From Akkermansiaceae bacterium (GTDB lineage: Bacteria; Verrucomicrobiota; Verrucomicrobiia; Verrucomicrobiales; Akkermansiaceae), in assembly GCA_903878115.1 (NCBI GenBank), contig CAIRGO010000229.1:1-64000 (forward strand): a stretch of 64,000 bases of DNA. The letters are read 5' to 3'. The first letter of the stretch is position 1. Every line of letters begins with the position of its first letter. The translations under genes and the position numbers were made by a program. Positions 53,897-61,847 of the stretch are shown here, piece by piece. Under the pieces are notes generated by a model, which did not search any database, was not told where the DNA came from, and saw only the letters and a program-made list of their open reading frames with translations.

Positions 53897-55099
53897 ATGG
53901 CGCGCGCAAAAATTCACGTCGGATTGGAAATTGGTACTAGCAAGATATGTGTCTTGGTAGGCGAGGTGAAGGTTGATGGCTCGATCAAAATTTTAGGACT
54001 CGGCACGAGCAAATCCGTTGGCGTGCGGAAAGGTGAAATATGTGATTTTGTCGATATCAAAGCCTGCATTCGTGATGCGTTAGTAAAAGCAGAAGATACC
54101 AGCGATGTAGAAATCGGCAGTGTTTATCTTTCGATCAGCGGTGGGCATATTTGTGGAGTGAATAATACCGGAACTTACCGGCTGCCTGATAATGAAAAAC
54201 AAATCCGCAGAGAGCATTTGGATGAGGCGATAGAGATTGCAAAAAATGTCGATATTTCCCCAGAACATGAATACCTGCACCACATCCTGCGCAGTTATCG
54301 CGTGGATGGTTTTGAACATACATCGAGTCCAGTGGGTTTGTTTGGCAAAACGCTAGAAGTGGATTTTCATGTGATTAGTGGCATCCGCACACGCATGCAG
54401 AATTGCATTAAGTGTGTAAGAGAAATGCATTTAGACATCGATGACATTGCCTTCGCGCCGATCGCAACAGCGCAATTTGCGTTAGATCGTGCGGCACGTG
54501 AACGCGGCGCCCTGTTGATTGATATCGGTGGCGGCACTACAGACTACGCTTTATATCTCGCAGGTTCTTTGGTTGCCTCTGGCTGCATACCAGTAGGCGG
54601 AGAACACATTACGAACGACATTCATCTACTAACAGGTCTACCATTTTCCAAGGCGGAAACCATAAAAATCAAAGAGGGCGATGTTTCTGGTGAGCAATCA
54701 CGCTCGGTAGGGGTGATCAAGATCATGGATGAAAAAGGATTTTCTCAGCAGGAAATCAAACGTGAAACCTTGAACGAAGTGATTCGTCAACGTCTGTTAG
54801 AAACTTTGCAATTGGTCTATAAACGGCTGCCTCCTGGATCGATCGAATTGATCGGCACAGGCGTTTTTCTCTCTGGTGGCACAAGTTCCATGCGTGGACT
54901 AAGCGAATTGACACATCAAATATTTGGTCGCGATATTTATCGTGCACAAGCGGCAGAAATCAGCGGCGTTCAAGCGAATTTCAAAGATCCGCAATTTGCC
55001 ACTGCGATTGGTTTGATACGTTACGCTCAGTTGGCAGATATTGAAAAACAAAATAAACCGCGTGGTTTTTTTGGTCGGTTTTGGCCTTTTGGTAAATAA
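53897..55099 (+). CDS. ftsA: Cell-division protein FtsA
   Basis: 400 residues of the actin-like ATPase family. HVGLEIGTSKICVLVGEV start, SHS2 domain (VYLSISGGHICGVNNTG), GALLIDIGGGTTDYALYLAGSLV, GTGVFLSGGTSSMRGLSEL. It ends with a basic/aromatic amphipathic helix (RGFFGRFWPFGK), the usual membrane-targeting sequence. Anchors FtsZ to the membrane. An AGG about 5 bases before the ATG may serve as SD. Confidence 0.96.
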   Translation: MARAKIHVGLEIGTSKICVLVGEVKVDGSIKILGLGTSKSVGVRKGEICDFVDIKACIRDALVKAEDTSDVEIGSVYLSISGGHICGVNNTGTYRLPDNEKQIRREHLDEAIEIAKNVDISPEHEYLHHILRSYRVDGFEHTSSPVGLFGKTLEVDFHVISGIRTRMQNCIKCVREMHLDIDDIAFAPIATAQFALDRAARERGALLIDIGGGTTDYALYLAGSLVASGCIPVGGEHITNDIHLLTGLPFSKAETIKIKEGDVSGEQSRSVGVIKIMDEKGFSQQEIKRETLNEVIRQRLLETLQLVYKRLPPGSIELIGTGVFLSGGTSSMRGLSELTHQIFGRDIYRAQAAEISGVQANFKDPQFATAIGLIRYAQLADIEKQNKPRGFFGRFWPFGK

Positions 55100-55122
55100 T
55101 AACAATCACCTTTCATTTTTGT

Positions 55123-56628
55123 ATGATCGAATTCAATCAAGATAAACAAGACACTATTCCATCTTCGCTCGTAAAAATTATTGGCTTGGGTGGCGCGGGT
55201 GCAAATATGTTAGATCGCATTGCGCTCGATGGCATGGAAGGCGCAGAAATGTTGGCCCTGAATGCAGACATCCGCACTCTGGGTGGATCAGTGGCATCGG
55301 ATCGTATTCAATTAGGTCGCAATCTAACAAAAGGTCTTGGTACAGGCGGTGATCCGGACTTGGGGCAGAAGGTCATGCTCGAAGCGGAGAAAGAAGTGCG
55401 CGCTGCGATCAAAGGTCGTAAGATCGTGTTTCTTTGCGTAGGGCTAGGCGGCGGCACTGGTTCTGGTGGCGCGCCGATATTGACTCGCATTGCTCGTGAG
55501 GAAGGTGCTTTCTGTGTCGTATTTGCGACGATGCCTTTTCATTTTGAAGGTCTGCGTCGTCGAGAGCAGGCCGAAAGTTCGCTGAATGAACTCGCGGTAC
55601 TAAGCAATGCCTTGGTGGTATTTGATAACAATCGCATGGGCGAACTAGTACTAGCGAAGCAGGGGATTCACGAAGCCTTTTCCGCAGGTGACCGAATGAT
55701 TTCAGATAGCATCAAAGCGGTGATTCGTTTGGTGATTCGACCCGGTTTGATCCATGTGGGTCTTGATGAACTGATGACTGCGCTACGCACCACGCGCTCG
55801 CGTTGTCTTTTCGGTTCTGGTCTAGCGAGCGGTAAAGACAGAGCTGCTAAAGCTTTGGCGAATGCGCTTTCCAGTCCTTTGTTAGATAAAGGCGCTTTGT
55901 TAAAAGAAGCCGTTTCTGTGCTGGTGCATATCTGCGGTGGTGACGATTTGACACTTTATGAAATCGAACTACTGATGCAAAAGTTGATGAAATACGTGCC
56001 TGCGAAAGCACATGTATTATTCGGCGCTGCGATTGATTCGCAGATGAAAGATTCTCTGAGCATTACCTTGATTAGTGCTCTTCCCGAGGAAAAACTGCAA
56101 GTATCGTCAGAGGAAGACACCGAACAAAAACGCGAGATCATGGAGCCATCCGTTGGTTTCGGCTTTGAAGAAGAGGAGCCTGAACCAGAAATGGAATTGC
56201 TGCAAATTGCGTCTGCATTCGATGCCTTTGAAGAAGTAACGACTCCTGCTACAGCACAGATTGAGGAATGGATCGATGTCCAGCCAACTGCGACGGAAGA
56301 GGACCGACCCTTTGCAGAAGCAGAGGAAGAAGTAGAGGACGAGCTTAAAGATTTTTCGGCTGTGGTGGCTCCGCCCGTTTCTAGCATTTCACCTGCGGTT
56401 TCAGAGGCAGCAAAGGATTTACGCGAGGCGCTGCAAACTTCTACTGAAGCTGCTCAGGCAGCCGTGCCAGATTTAGGCGATTTGCTATCGAGCAATCGTC
56501 CTAAATTGGGTCAGAAGGATTTGTTGTTTGAGGAAGGAAATCGTGGAAGATTTTCGAAAACAGAACAAACCTTAGTCGATGGCGATGACCTAGATGTTCC
56601 ACCGTTTTTGCGTAATAAGAAAAAATAA
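55123..56628 (+). CDS. ftsZ: Divergent cell-division GTPase FtsZ
   Basis: 501 residues. GTPase domain 14-320 with IIGLGGAGANMLDRI and G-box GGGTGSGGAP (109-118), where most bacteria have GGGTGTGAAP. The T7 catalytic loop reads RPGLIHVGLDELM: the positions of E. coli Asn207, Asp209 and Asp212 are His211, Gly213 and Glu216. The linker (about 330-485) is long and very acidic. The C-terminal peptide DVPPFLRNKK is conserved and should bind FtsA. GTP binding looks preserved; hydrolysis geometry is doubtful, as both Asp are replaced (an Asp shifted by one position is present). Confidence 0.95.
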   Translation: MIEFNQDKQDTIPSSLVKIIGLGGAGANMLDRIALDGMEGAEMLALNADIRTLGGSVASDRIQLGRNLTKGLGTGGDPDLGQKVMLEAEKEVRAAIKGRKIVFLCVGLGGGTGSGGAPILTRIAREEGAFCVVFATMPFHFEGLRRREQAESSLNELAVLSNALVVFDNNRMGELVLAKQGIHEAFSAGDRMISDSIKAVIRLVIRPGLIHVGLDELMTALRTTRSRCLFGSGLASGKDRAAKALANALSSPLLDKGALLKEAVSVLVHICGGDDLTLYEIELLMQKLMKYVPAKAHVLFGAAIDSQMKDSLSITLISALPEEKLQVSSEEDTEQKREIMEPSVGFGFEEEEPEPEMELLQIASAFDAFEEVTTPATAQIEEWIDVQPTATEEDRPFAEAEEEVEDELKDFSAVVAPPVSSISPAVSEAAKDLREALQTSTEAAQAAVPDLGDLLSSNRPKLGQKDLLFEEGNRGRFSKTEQTLVDGDDLDVPPFLRNKKK

Positions 56629-56637
56629 TTCCAGCGC

Positions 56638-57216
56638 TTATTGGGGCAAGCCAAGTGTAATTTTGACGACTTCTTCTTCGATGGTTAAACTTTTGAGAAG
56701 CCAACTTGCTAATACTTGTTTCGTATCTTTTTCTGATAGAGTATAAACAGGAATCGAATTGATATAATCTTTGGATACTTGTCTGGCCAACTCTTTGGTG
56801 ATTTCTAGATACTTATCGGGAATTTTATCGATGTCGAGTCGTTCAAATTCGGCTTCTTTGAGCACAAATTGTTTTTTCTTATCGTTGTATGCAACTTTGC
56901 AGATGATGGTGGTGCCACCCTTGTAAGATTCACCCATTTTTCCGAGGCCGATGAAGACGTTTGCATCAAGCCCGATGCGAACTTTATCGGTGCCTTTGAT
57001 CAAGGTGGCCTGAGGATTGCTGAAGTTGATTTCAACGATCTTGAGGTATTTTTTGCTGCGCGGAAATTTTTTGCGTAACACATCATCAATCTGTGCTTGC
57101 GTAATTTTTATGTGCACTTGATGACTATAGTACTGACGAAAAATTACGGTACCCATGCCGATGACGACAACTACCAACAGCGCTAGGAAAATTGTGATTT
57201 TTGATGAGCGTGTCAT
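56638..57216 (-). CDS. DUF1439 / YceB-like membrane-anchored protein
   Basis: 192 residues from ATG 57216. N-terminal helix ITIFLALLVVVVIGMGTVIF, then IKITQAQIDDVLRKKFP, a strand-rich part VEINFSNPQATLIKGTDKVRIGLDANVFI and C-terminal YINSIPVYTLSEKDTKQVLASWLLKSLTIEEEVVKITLG. The pattern closely follows YceB-type DUF1439 proteins, thought to be periplasmic lipid- or hydrophobe-binding tubular-fold proteins. Last gene of a four-gene minus operon (13 bases after the HAD gene), convergent with ftsZ. Confidence 0.82.
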   Translation of the reverse strand: MTRSSKITIFLALLVVVVIGMGTVIFRQYYSHQVHIKITQAQIDDVLRKKFPRSKKYLKIVEINFSNPQATLIKGTDKVRIGLDANVFIGLGKMGESYKGGTTIICKVAYNDKKKQFVLKEAEFERLDIDKIPDKYLEITKELARQVSKDYINSIPVYTLSEKDTKQVLASWLLKSLTIEEEVVKITLGLPQ

Positions 57217-57229
57217 GGCAAAGTACAAG

Positions 57230-57865
57230 TTAACTGATTCGCCGCACGTCTAACAATTGCACAGGTTCATCCAAGATGTGCTTTGGTTCGGCGGCGGTGA
57301 GAGAATCACGGGAGTTGAAGCCCCAGGTAACGGCAGCGCAATCGATACCAGCTTTGTGGCTAGCTTTGACGTCGCGGATCTCATCGCCGACGTAGAGCAT
57401 TTCTTCGTGCCTTAGAGAAAATGTTTTACGGATGGCGCGCAAATGTTTGGATTTTCCTGTTAGCTTAGAGGTGGATGAAACAAAGTTAAAACTCCCGCGC
57501 AATCCTTGAGTCTCTAAAAATAGATTGACGTTTTCGATAGAATTGGAAGTCAGAATTCCCATCGTTTGCGTGGTTTTTCGCAATTCAGGAATCATTTCTG
57601 CAATGCCGGGAATGATCGATATGTCACCAATTTGCTCGCGTAGAAGAGAAGTGCCTCGGGATAGCAACGAGGGCACACGGAATTTTGAAATAGAAAGATG
57701 GCTCAGCAATTCTTTGAGAGAAAAATTTCGTAACCCTGGTAATTCGTGCGGCTCAACGGTGCGCAGGCCGTAATCGGGTGCCATTTGGTTATAGATGCAG
57801 CGTGATAGTTCCAGTGTATCAGCAATGGTTCCATCGAAATCAAAGATAATGGCGCGATAGTGCAT
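57230..57865 (-). CDS. HAD-family hydrolase, phosphoglycolate-phosphatase-like
   Basis: 211 residues. Motif I FDFDGTIADT at the N-terminus, helical cap, motif II TSNS, motif III Lys in LTGKSKHLRAIRK and motif IV YVGDEIRDVKASHKAGI. Cap type I. Likely dephosphorylates a small metabolite such as phosphoglycolate or a sugar phosphate. Lies 12 bases after the ABC ATPase gene in the same operon, an unusual partner for a metal transporter. Confidence 0.9.
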   Translation of the reverse strand: MHYRAIIFDFDGTIADTLELSRCIYNQMAPDYGLRTVEPHELPGLRNFSLKELLSHLSISKFRVPSLLSRGTSLLREQIGDISIIPGIAEMIPELRKTTQTMGILTSNSIENVNLFLETQGLRGSFNFVSSTSKLTGKSKHLRAIRKTFSLRHEEMLYVGDEIRDVKASHKAGIDCAAVTWGFNSRDSLTAAEPKHILDEPVQLLDVRRIS

Positions 57866-57877
57866 GGTAGAAAAATG

Positions 57878-58636
57878 TTAGACGAGTGAGGTGGAGAATG
57901 CTTGATCAACTAATTGTTTTTGCAGCACGTGTTCGATAGAGCCGAAGGCGAGAGCTTTTTGATCAAGCAATAGCGCTTCATTGAACAGCAGGGGAACAGT
58001 GGCGAGATCGTGGTGCGAGGCAATGATCAAGCGGCCTTCGGTGGCGAGCTTTTCTAACAAAGCGCCGAGTCGCAATGAAGCATTGCGATCGAGGCCTGTG
58101 AATGGTTCATCAAGCAGTAATACGTGAGCCTCCTGTGCTACAGCGCGGGCGAGAAATGCCCGCTGTTGTTGTCCGCCTGAAAGTTCACGAATTTGACGAT
58201 GTTGTAATGCTTCTAGATCAAGTGCTTGCAGTGCTTGATCAACGGCAAGAGCATCGCTCGGTTGATAACTGCGCCACCAACCGGTTTGCGGATAGCGTCC
58301 CATTTCCACTAAACCACGGACGGTTATGGGAAAGGACCAATCGACTTCTTCTCGCTGCGGTAAGTAGGCGAATTCGCGCGACCACTTTTTCACGGGAGAA
58401 CCACGCCAGAGGATGCTGCCTGATTGACGTGGGAGCAGGCCAGCGATGGTTTTGAGCAATGTCGATTTTCCCGCTCCGTTCGGACCGATGAGGGCAACGC
58501 GAGTGCCACAAGAGGTGGCGAAAGAAATGGAATCTAAGGCGAGAATTTTCCGATAGGCCACGCTGAGATTCTCCACCACCAACTCATGGTGGTGATGATG
58601 GTGTGCGCAACAGTCGTGATGAACGTGATCGGTCAT
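57878..58636 (-). CDS. ABC transporter ATP-binding protein, metal (Zn/Mn) type, with His-rich N-terminus
   Basis: 252 residues from ATG 58636. The N-terminus TDHVHHDCCAHHHHHHEL is loaded with His and Cys and suggests metal sensing or binding. Walker A GPNGAGKST, Q-loop LPQREEVDWSFPITVRGLVEMGRYP (typical of ZnuC/MntA/TroB), signature LSGGQQQRAFLARA, Walker B VLLLDEPFTGLD and H-loop His. The start overlaps the preceding gene's TGA (ATGA). No permease or binding-protein gene is in the window; a partner presumably lies elsewhere. Confidence 0.9.
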   Translation of the reverse strand: MTDHVHHDCCAHHHHHHELVVENLSVAYRKILALDSISFATSCGTRVALIGPNGAGKSTLLKTIAGLLPRQSGSILWRGSPVKKWSREFAYLPQREEVDWSFPITVRGLVEMGRYPQTGWWRSYQPSDALAVDQALQALDLEALQHRQIRELSGGQQQRAFLARAVAQEAHVLLLDEPFTGLDRNASLRLGALLEKLATEGRLIIASHHDLATVPLLFNEALLLDQKALAFGSIEHVLQKQLVDQAFSTSLV

Positions 58637-59067
58637 GGCAGTTCCCAAATGTCGTCAATGTGAGTGGAGGCGTCGAATACATGCGTTAGCGTGTCTTTTC
58701 CTGGGACATCGAGTCGCATTTTTGCAAAAAAATGTTGAGCATTTGAGATGCTTTGCCATTGAACCGAGAGATGGATGATTTCTGGTAAGGTATCGAGAAC
58801 GCCATTGATTTCCGTTTGTGACGTGGCAAATTTACCTTCATAGAGCAATGCGCCTTGCGGATCTCGGAGATTAATTTCCGTTGTGGGAGCAGAGAGGACA
58901 AGCGAGAAGGGGACTTTTTTCAATGTCGCATTTGGTGTGTCCGTCATCGTTGGCGGTCCATCTACCGGTTGTGGATTTCTCACGGCGGTGAGTTTCCACA
59001 GCAACAGCGCCGCAATGCCAAGGCAGCACGAAACCAAAATGGTGCGGATGATGGGAGAACCTCTCAC
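58633..59067 (-). CDS. Single-pass membrane protein coupled to the ABC ATPase
   Basis: About 144 residues from a GTG at 59067, chosen because AAGGA lies 8 bases upstream; a TTG at 59103 gives 156. Helix IIRTILVSCCLGIAALLLWKL near the N-terminus, then a strand-rich domain (VPFSLVLSAPTTEINLRDPQGALLYEGKF, LPEIIHLSVQWQ, AKMRLDVPGKDTLTHVFDAS) ending IDDIWELP. Probably periplasmic-facing. No family recognised. Stop and next start overlap, so translation is coupled with the metal-type ATPase. Confidence 0.72.
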   Translation of the reverse strand: MRGSPIIRTILVSCCLGIAALLLWKLTAVRNPQPVDGPPTMTDTPNATLKKVPFSLVLSAPTTEINLRDPQGALLYEGKFATSQTEINGVLDTLPEIIHLSVQWQSISNAQHFFAKMRLDVPGKDTLTHVFDASTHIDDIWELP

Positions 59068-59195
59068 GGCTGTATCCTTGCCTGATAACGCATGAGAACG
59101 CAAGCTTGATGAATCAGCAACTTTTTTGCCGACACAGGTAAAAAATTATTCGCTCAATGGTAAATCTGCGTTATAGGAAAATTGCGAGACGCAAC

Positions 59196-60722
59196 ATGAG
59201 AAATAAGAAAGTGATCATTGTAGGTGCCGGGCCTGGTGGATTGACCGCTGGGATGATCTTGGCATATCGTGGTTTTGACGTGACGATTTTGGAAAAACAG
59301 GCGTGCGTAGGTGGCAGAAATGCAGAATTGAAAGTAGGAGATTTCTCGTTCGATACGGGCCCAACTTTTTTGCATCAAAAATTTACTCTCGATGAAGTAT
59401 TCGCAGAGGCTGGTGCCAAGCCCGAGGATTACATGGATCTGAAATTGCTCGATCCGATGACGCGCTTGACTTGGGGTGATCTTTCGATGGAAACCACTAA
59501 CAACCGCACTCAGATGGAGGAAAATGTCGAAAAAGCATTTCCAGGTCATGGCGAAGGATACCGTCGTTTCATGGCCGATCATGCGGTGAAATTGGCTGCG
59601 ATTTATCCTTGCCTGCAACGTCCCTATCACCAGCTAAAATCTTTCCTCAGCGCTACATTAATGAAGGCGATTCCTTACGTTGCCACCGGGAAAAGTGTGG
59701 TCGATGTGTTAGAAAATTACTTTGCAGATGATCGCTTGAAGTTAGCGTTTACCTTTCAGGCGAAATACCTAGGCATGTCACCATGGCGCTGCCCGGCGCT
59801 GTTCAGCATTCTCTCGTACATCGAATACCGCTACGGGATCTATCACGTGCAAGGTGGTCTTTGCAAAATCTCCGAGGGCATGGCAAAAGTATTCGTCAAA
59901 AATGGCGGCAATTTGCGTCTCAATGCCGGAGTGAAAGAACTCAAGTTCACTGGTTCACAGGTCACGGGCGTGTTGTTAGAAAATGGGGAGTCACTCGACT
60001 GCGACGACATCATCATGAATGCCGATTATGCTCACGCGGTCACAAATTTACTTAATGGGAAATCACAGCCAGCAGAGCAAGTTGCAAAGAAAAAATTCTC
60101 CTGCTCTACGTTCATGCTCTATCTAGGCTTGGATAAAATTTACACGGAGGAACCACACCACCACATTATTTTTGCTGATAACTATCGTCACAATGTGGAA
60201 GACATTCAGAGCGAAAAAATTGTCTCCGATGACATGTCGGTCTATGTGCGGAATTCGTCGATCACCGACCCGCACGTTGCTCCTGCGGGGCAGTCGGGAA
60301 TCTACGTTTTGGTTCCCACGATCAATACTCGACATGGATTTGATTGGGAGGCCTACAAGCAAGAATACCGCGATAAAGTACTGGCTCGCATCGAGGCCAA
60401 GACTGGTATGAAAGACCTGCGTCAACACATCATTGCTGAACGCATTCTCACACCGCAAGATTGGCGTGACCAAGGCGATATTTTCATGGGTGCTACCTTT
60501 AATTTAGCCCACACGCTTGATCAAATGCTCTACCTCCGCCCACGCAATCTGATGGAGGGTTATGACAATCTCTATCTCGTTGGCGGTGGCACTCACCCCG
60601 GCAGCGGCCTGCCGACCATTTATGAAAGTGGTAGGTTATCTAGTAATTTGCTCTGCGATCGACACAAAGTCGCCTACGAACGAGTGGATATGGCACCAGA
60701 GTTTTTGAGCAATGCCGACTAA
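59196..60722 (+). CDS. CrtI/CrtN-type carotenoid desaturase
   Basis: 508 residues from ATG 59196. NAD/FAD-binding VIIVGAGPGGLTAGMILAYRG at the start, RxGGRNAEL, FDTGPTFL, a central oxidoreductase region and the conserved C-terminal NLYLVGGGTHPGSGLPTIYESGRLSS. Introduces conjugated double bonds into phytoene or diapophytoene. No other carotenoid genes (crtB/crtM) are nearby, so whether it acts on a C30 or C40 substrate is undecided. A broader FAD-dependent isoprenoid oxidase is possible. Confidence 0.87.
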   Translation: MRNKKVIIVGAGPGGLTAGMILAYRGFDVTILEKQACVGGRNAELKVGDFSFDTGPTFLHQKFTLDEVFAEAGAKPEDYMDLKLLDPMTRLTWGDLSMETTNNRTQMEENVEKAFPGHGEGYRRFMADHAVKLAAIYPCLQRPYHQLKSFLSATLMKAIPYVATGKSVVDVLENYFADDRLKLAFTFQAKYLGMSPWRCPALFSILSYIEYRYGIYHVQGGLCKISEGMAKVFVKNGGNLRLNAGVKELKFTGSQVTGVLLENGESLDCDDIIMNADYAHAVTNLLNGKSQPAEQVAKKKFSCSTFMLYLGLDKIYTEEPHHHIIFADNYRHNVEDIQSEKIVSDDMSVYVRNSSITDPHVAPAGQSGIYVLVPTINTRHGFDWEAYKQEYRDKVLARIEAKTGMKDLRQHIIAERILTPQDWRDQGDIFMGATFNLAHTLDQMLYLRPRNLMEGYDNLYLVGGGTHPGSGLPTIYESGRLSSNLLCDRHKVAYERVDMAPEFLSNAD

Positions 60723-61688
60723 CTATTTTTTAGAGAGCTGACGAATCTTTACCGTCGATTCCTCGGCTTTTTTCTGGGCTTCTTCGAGGGCGAGGCCTTT
60801 GGGGACACCGGGGCGTTTGTGGCCGGTTTTTTGTAGCCACGCGAATTGTAGAATGCCGGATCTTTGTTTGATCAATCCGTGGATTTCTTTGCCTTGGGGG
60901 TAGTTGGCGAGCGATGATGCAAAATCAGTGGTGGTTTTTAGGTCGTCAGCTCCCGACGCCAGGAGGATGGTTTTTGCCATGAACCAGTGGCCGTTTTCAT
61001 CGGGATGGATGCCGTCGCTGCTAATGGTGAACGCGGGGTTTGCTTTGCGTTGATCGTCGAGGTATTGAGTCATTGGCCCATGAAGATCGATGACATTCCA
61101 GCTAGATTTTTTCTGCTCTAGCATCCACTCCGAGTAGGTCCCGAGAACGGCATTGTAATCAAATGGAAGTGCTCGTTTTTTCATATCATATATCGGCGGA
61201 GTGATGTGGACGATGGTCGCACCGCTGGAAACAACTGCATCGTGGAGTTTTTTCATGCCTTGCTGAAAAGCAGCGAAGCGTTGAGGATCGAGCGGCTCAT
61301 AGATGGCGCAATTCATGCCGTAACAGGCAAAAACGTAATCAGGTTTGATTTGCTCCAGCACTCGGGACAGTCGTTCATGCAAATCGGGGCGGGGGAATGA
61401 ACCGCCGGCGTGACCTTGCTCGGATAGTCCGGACACCGTTTCGCTGCTCAACCCGCAGTTGATCCATTCGATTTCGCGCTCGGGATGCCGAGTGGCAAAA
61501 TACGTTTGGATCATCACGCAATAACTACCCGCTTGGGTGATGCTGTCGCCAAGAAAAAGTACTTTTTTTACCTTGTCGGGCAGCGTTGCGGTTTTTTCTG
61601 CCGCGTCTGAAAATTGCCAACCGTAGCAGGAGAAGATAGCAAAAAATAGGCAAACAGAACGCAAATATGATGCTCTGAAAAGGTTCAT
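60723..61688 (-). CDS. Exported SGNH/GDSL hydrolase
   Basis: 321 residues from ATG 61688, beginning a signal peptide (RASYLRSVCLFFAIFSCYGW). SGNH blocks: I GDSIT (nucleophile Ser), II Gly in WINCGLSSETV, III YGMN (Asn), V SDGIHPDENGH (Asp and His). Members deacylate esters in polysaccharides or lipids outside the cytoplasm. The tail (TTDFASSLANYPQGKEIHGLIKQRSGI) is extra to the minimal domain. Convergent with the desaturase gene, whose stop is adjacent. Confidence 0.9.
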   Translation of the reverse strand: MNLFRASYLRSVCLFFAIFSCYGWQFSDAAEKTATLPDKVKKVLFLGDSITQAGSYCVMIQTYFATRHPEREIEWINCGLSSETVSGLSEQGHAGGSFPRPDLHERLSRVLEQIKPDYVFACYGMNCAIYEPLDPQRFAAFQQGMKKLHDAVVSSGATIVHITPPIYDMKKRALPFDYNAVLGTYSEWMLEQKKSSWNVIDLHGPMTQYLDDQRKANPAFTISSDGIHPDENGHWFMAKTILLASGADDLKTTTDFASSLANYPQGKEIHGLIKQRSGILQFAWLQKTGHKRPGVPKGLALEEAQKKAEESTVKIRQLSKK

Positions 61689-61847
61689 GGTGCCCAGCAT
61701 CATGGGCATTCACACTCATTTCGCAATGCTATTCTTAGGTCTAGCGAGGGATTTCTCAAATTATTTCCTAAAATTTCCTTGCGTTTCGCCAACGATGGCG
61801 TAAGAATTTGTTGCCGAAAATAGTATCTTTATCAACTAACTAAGGTT

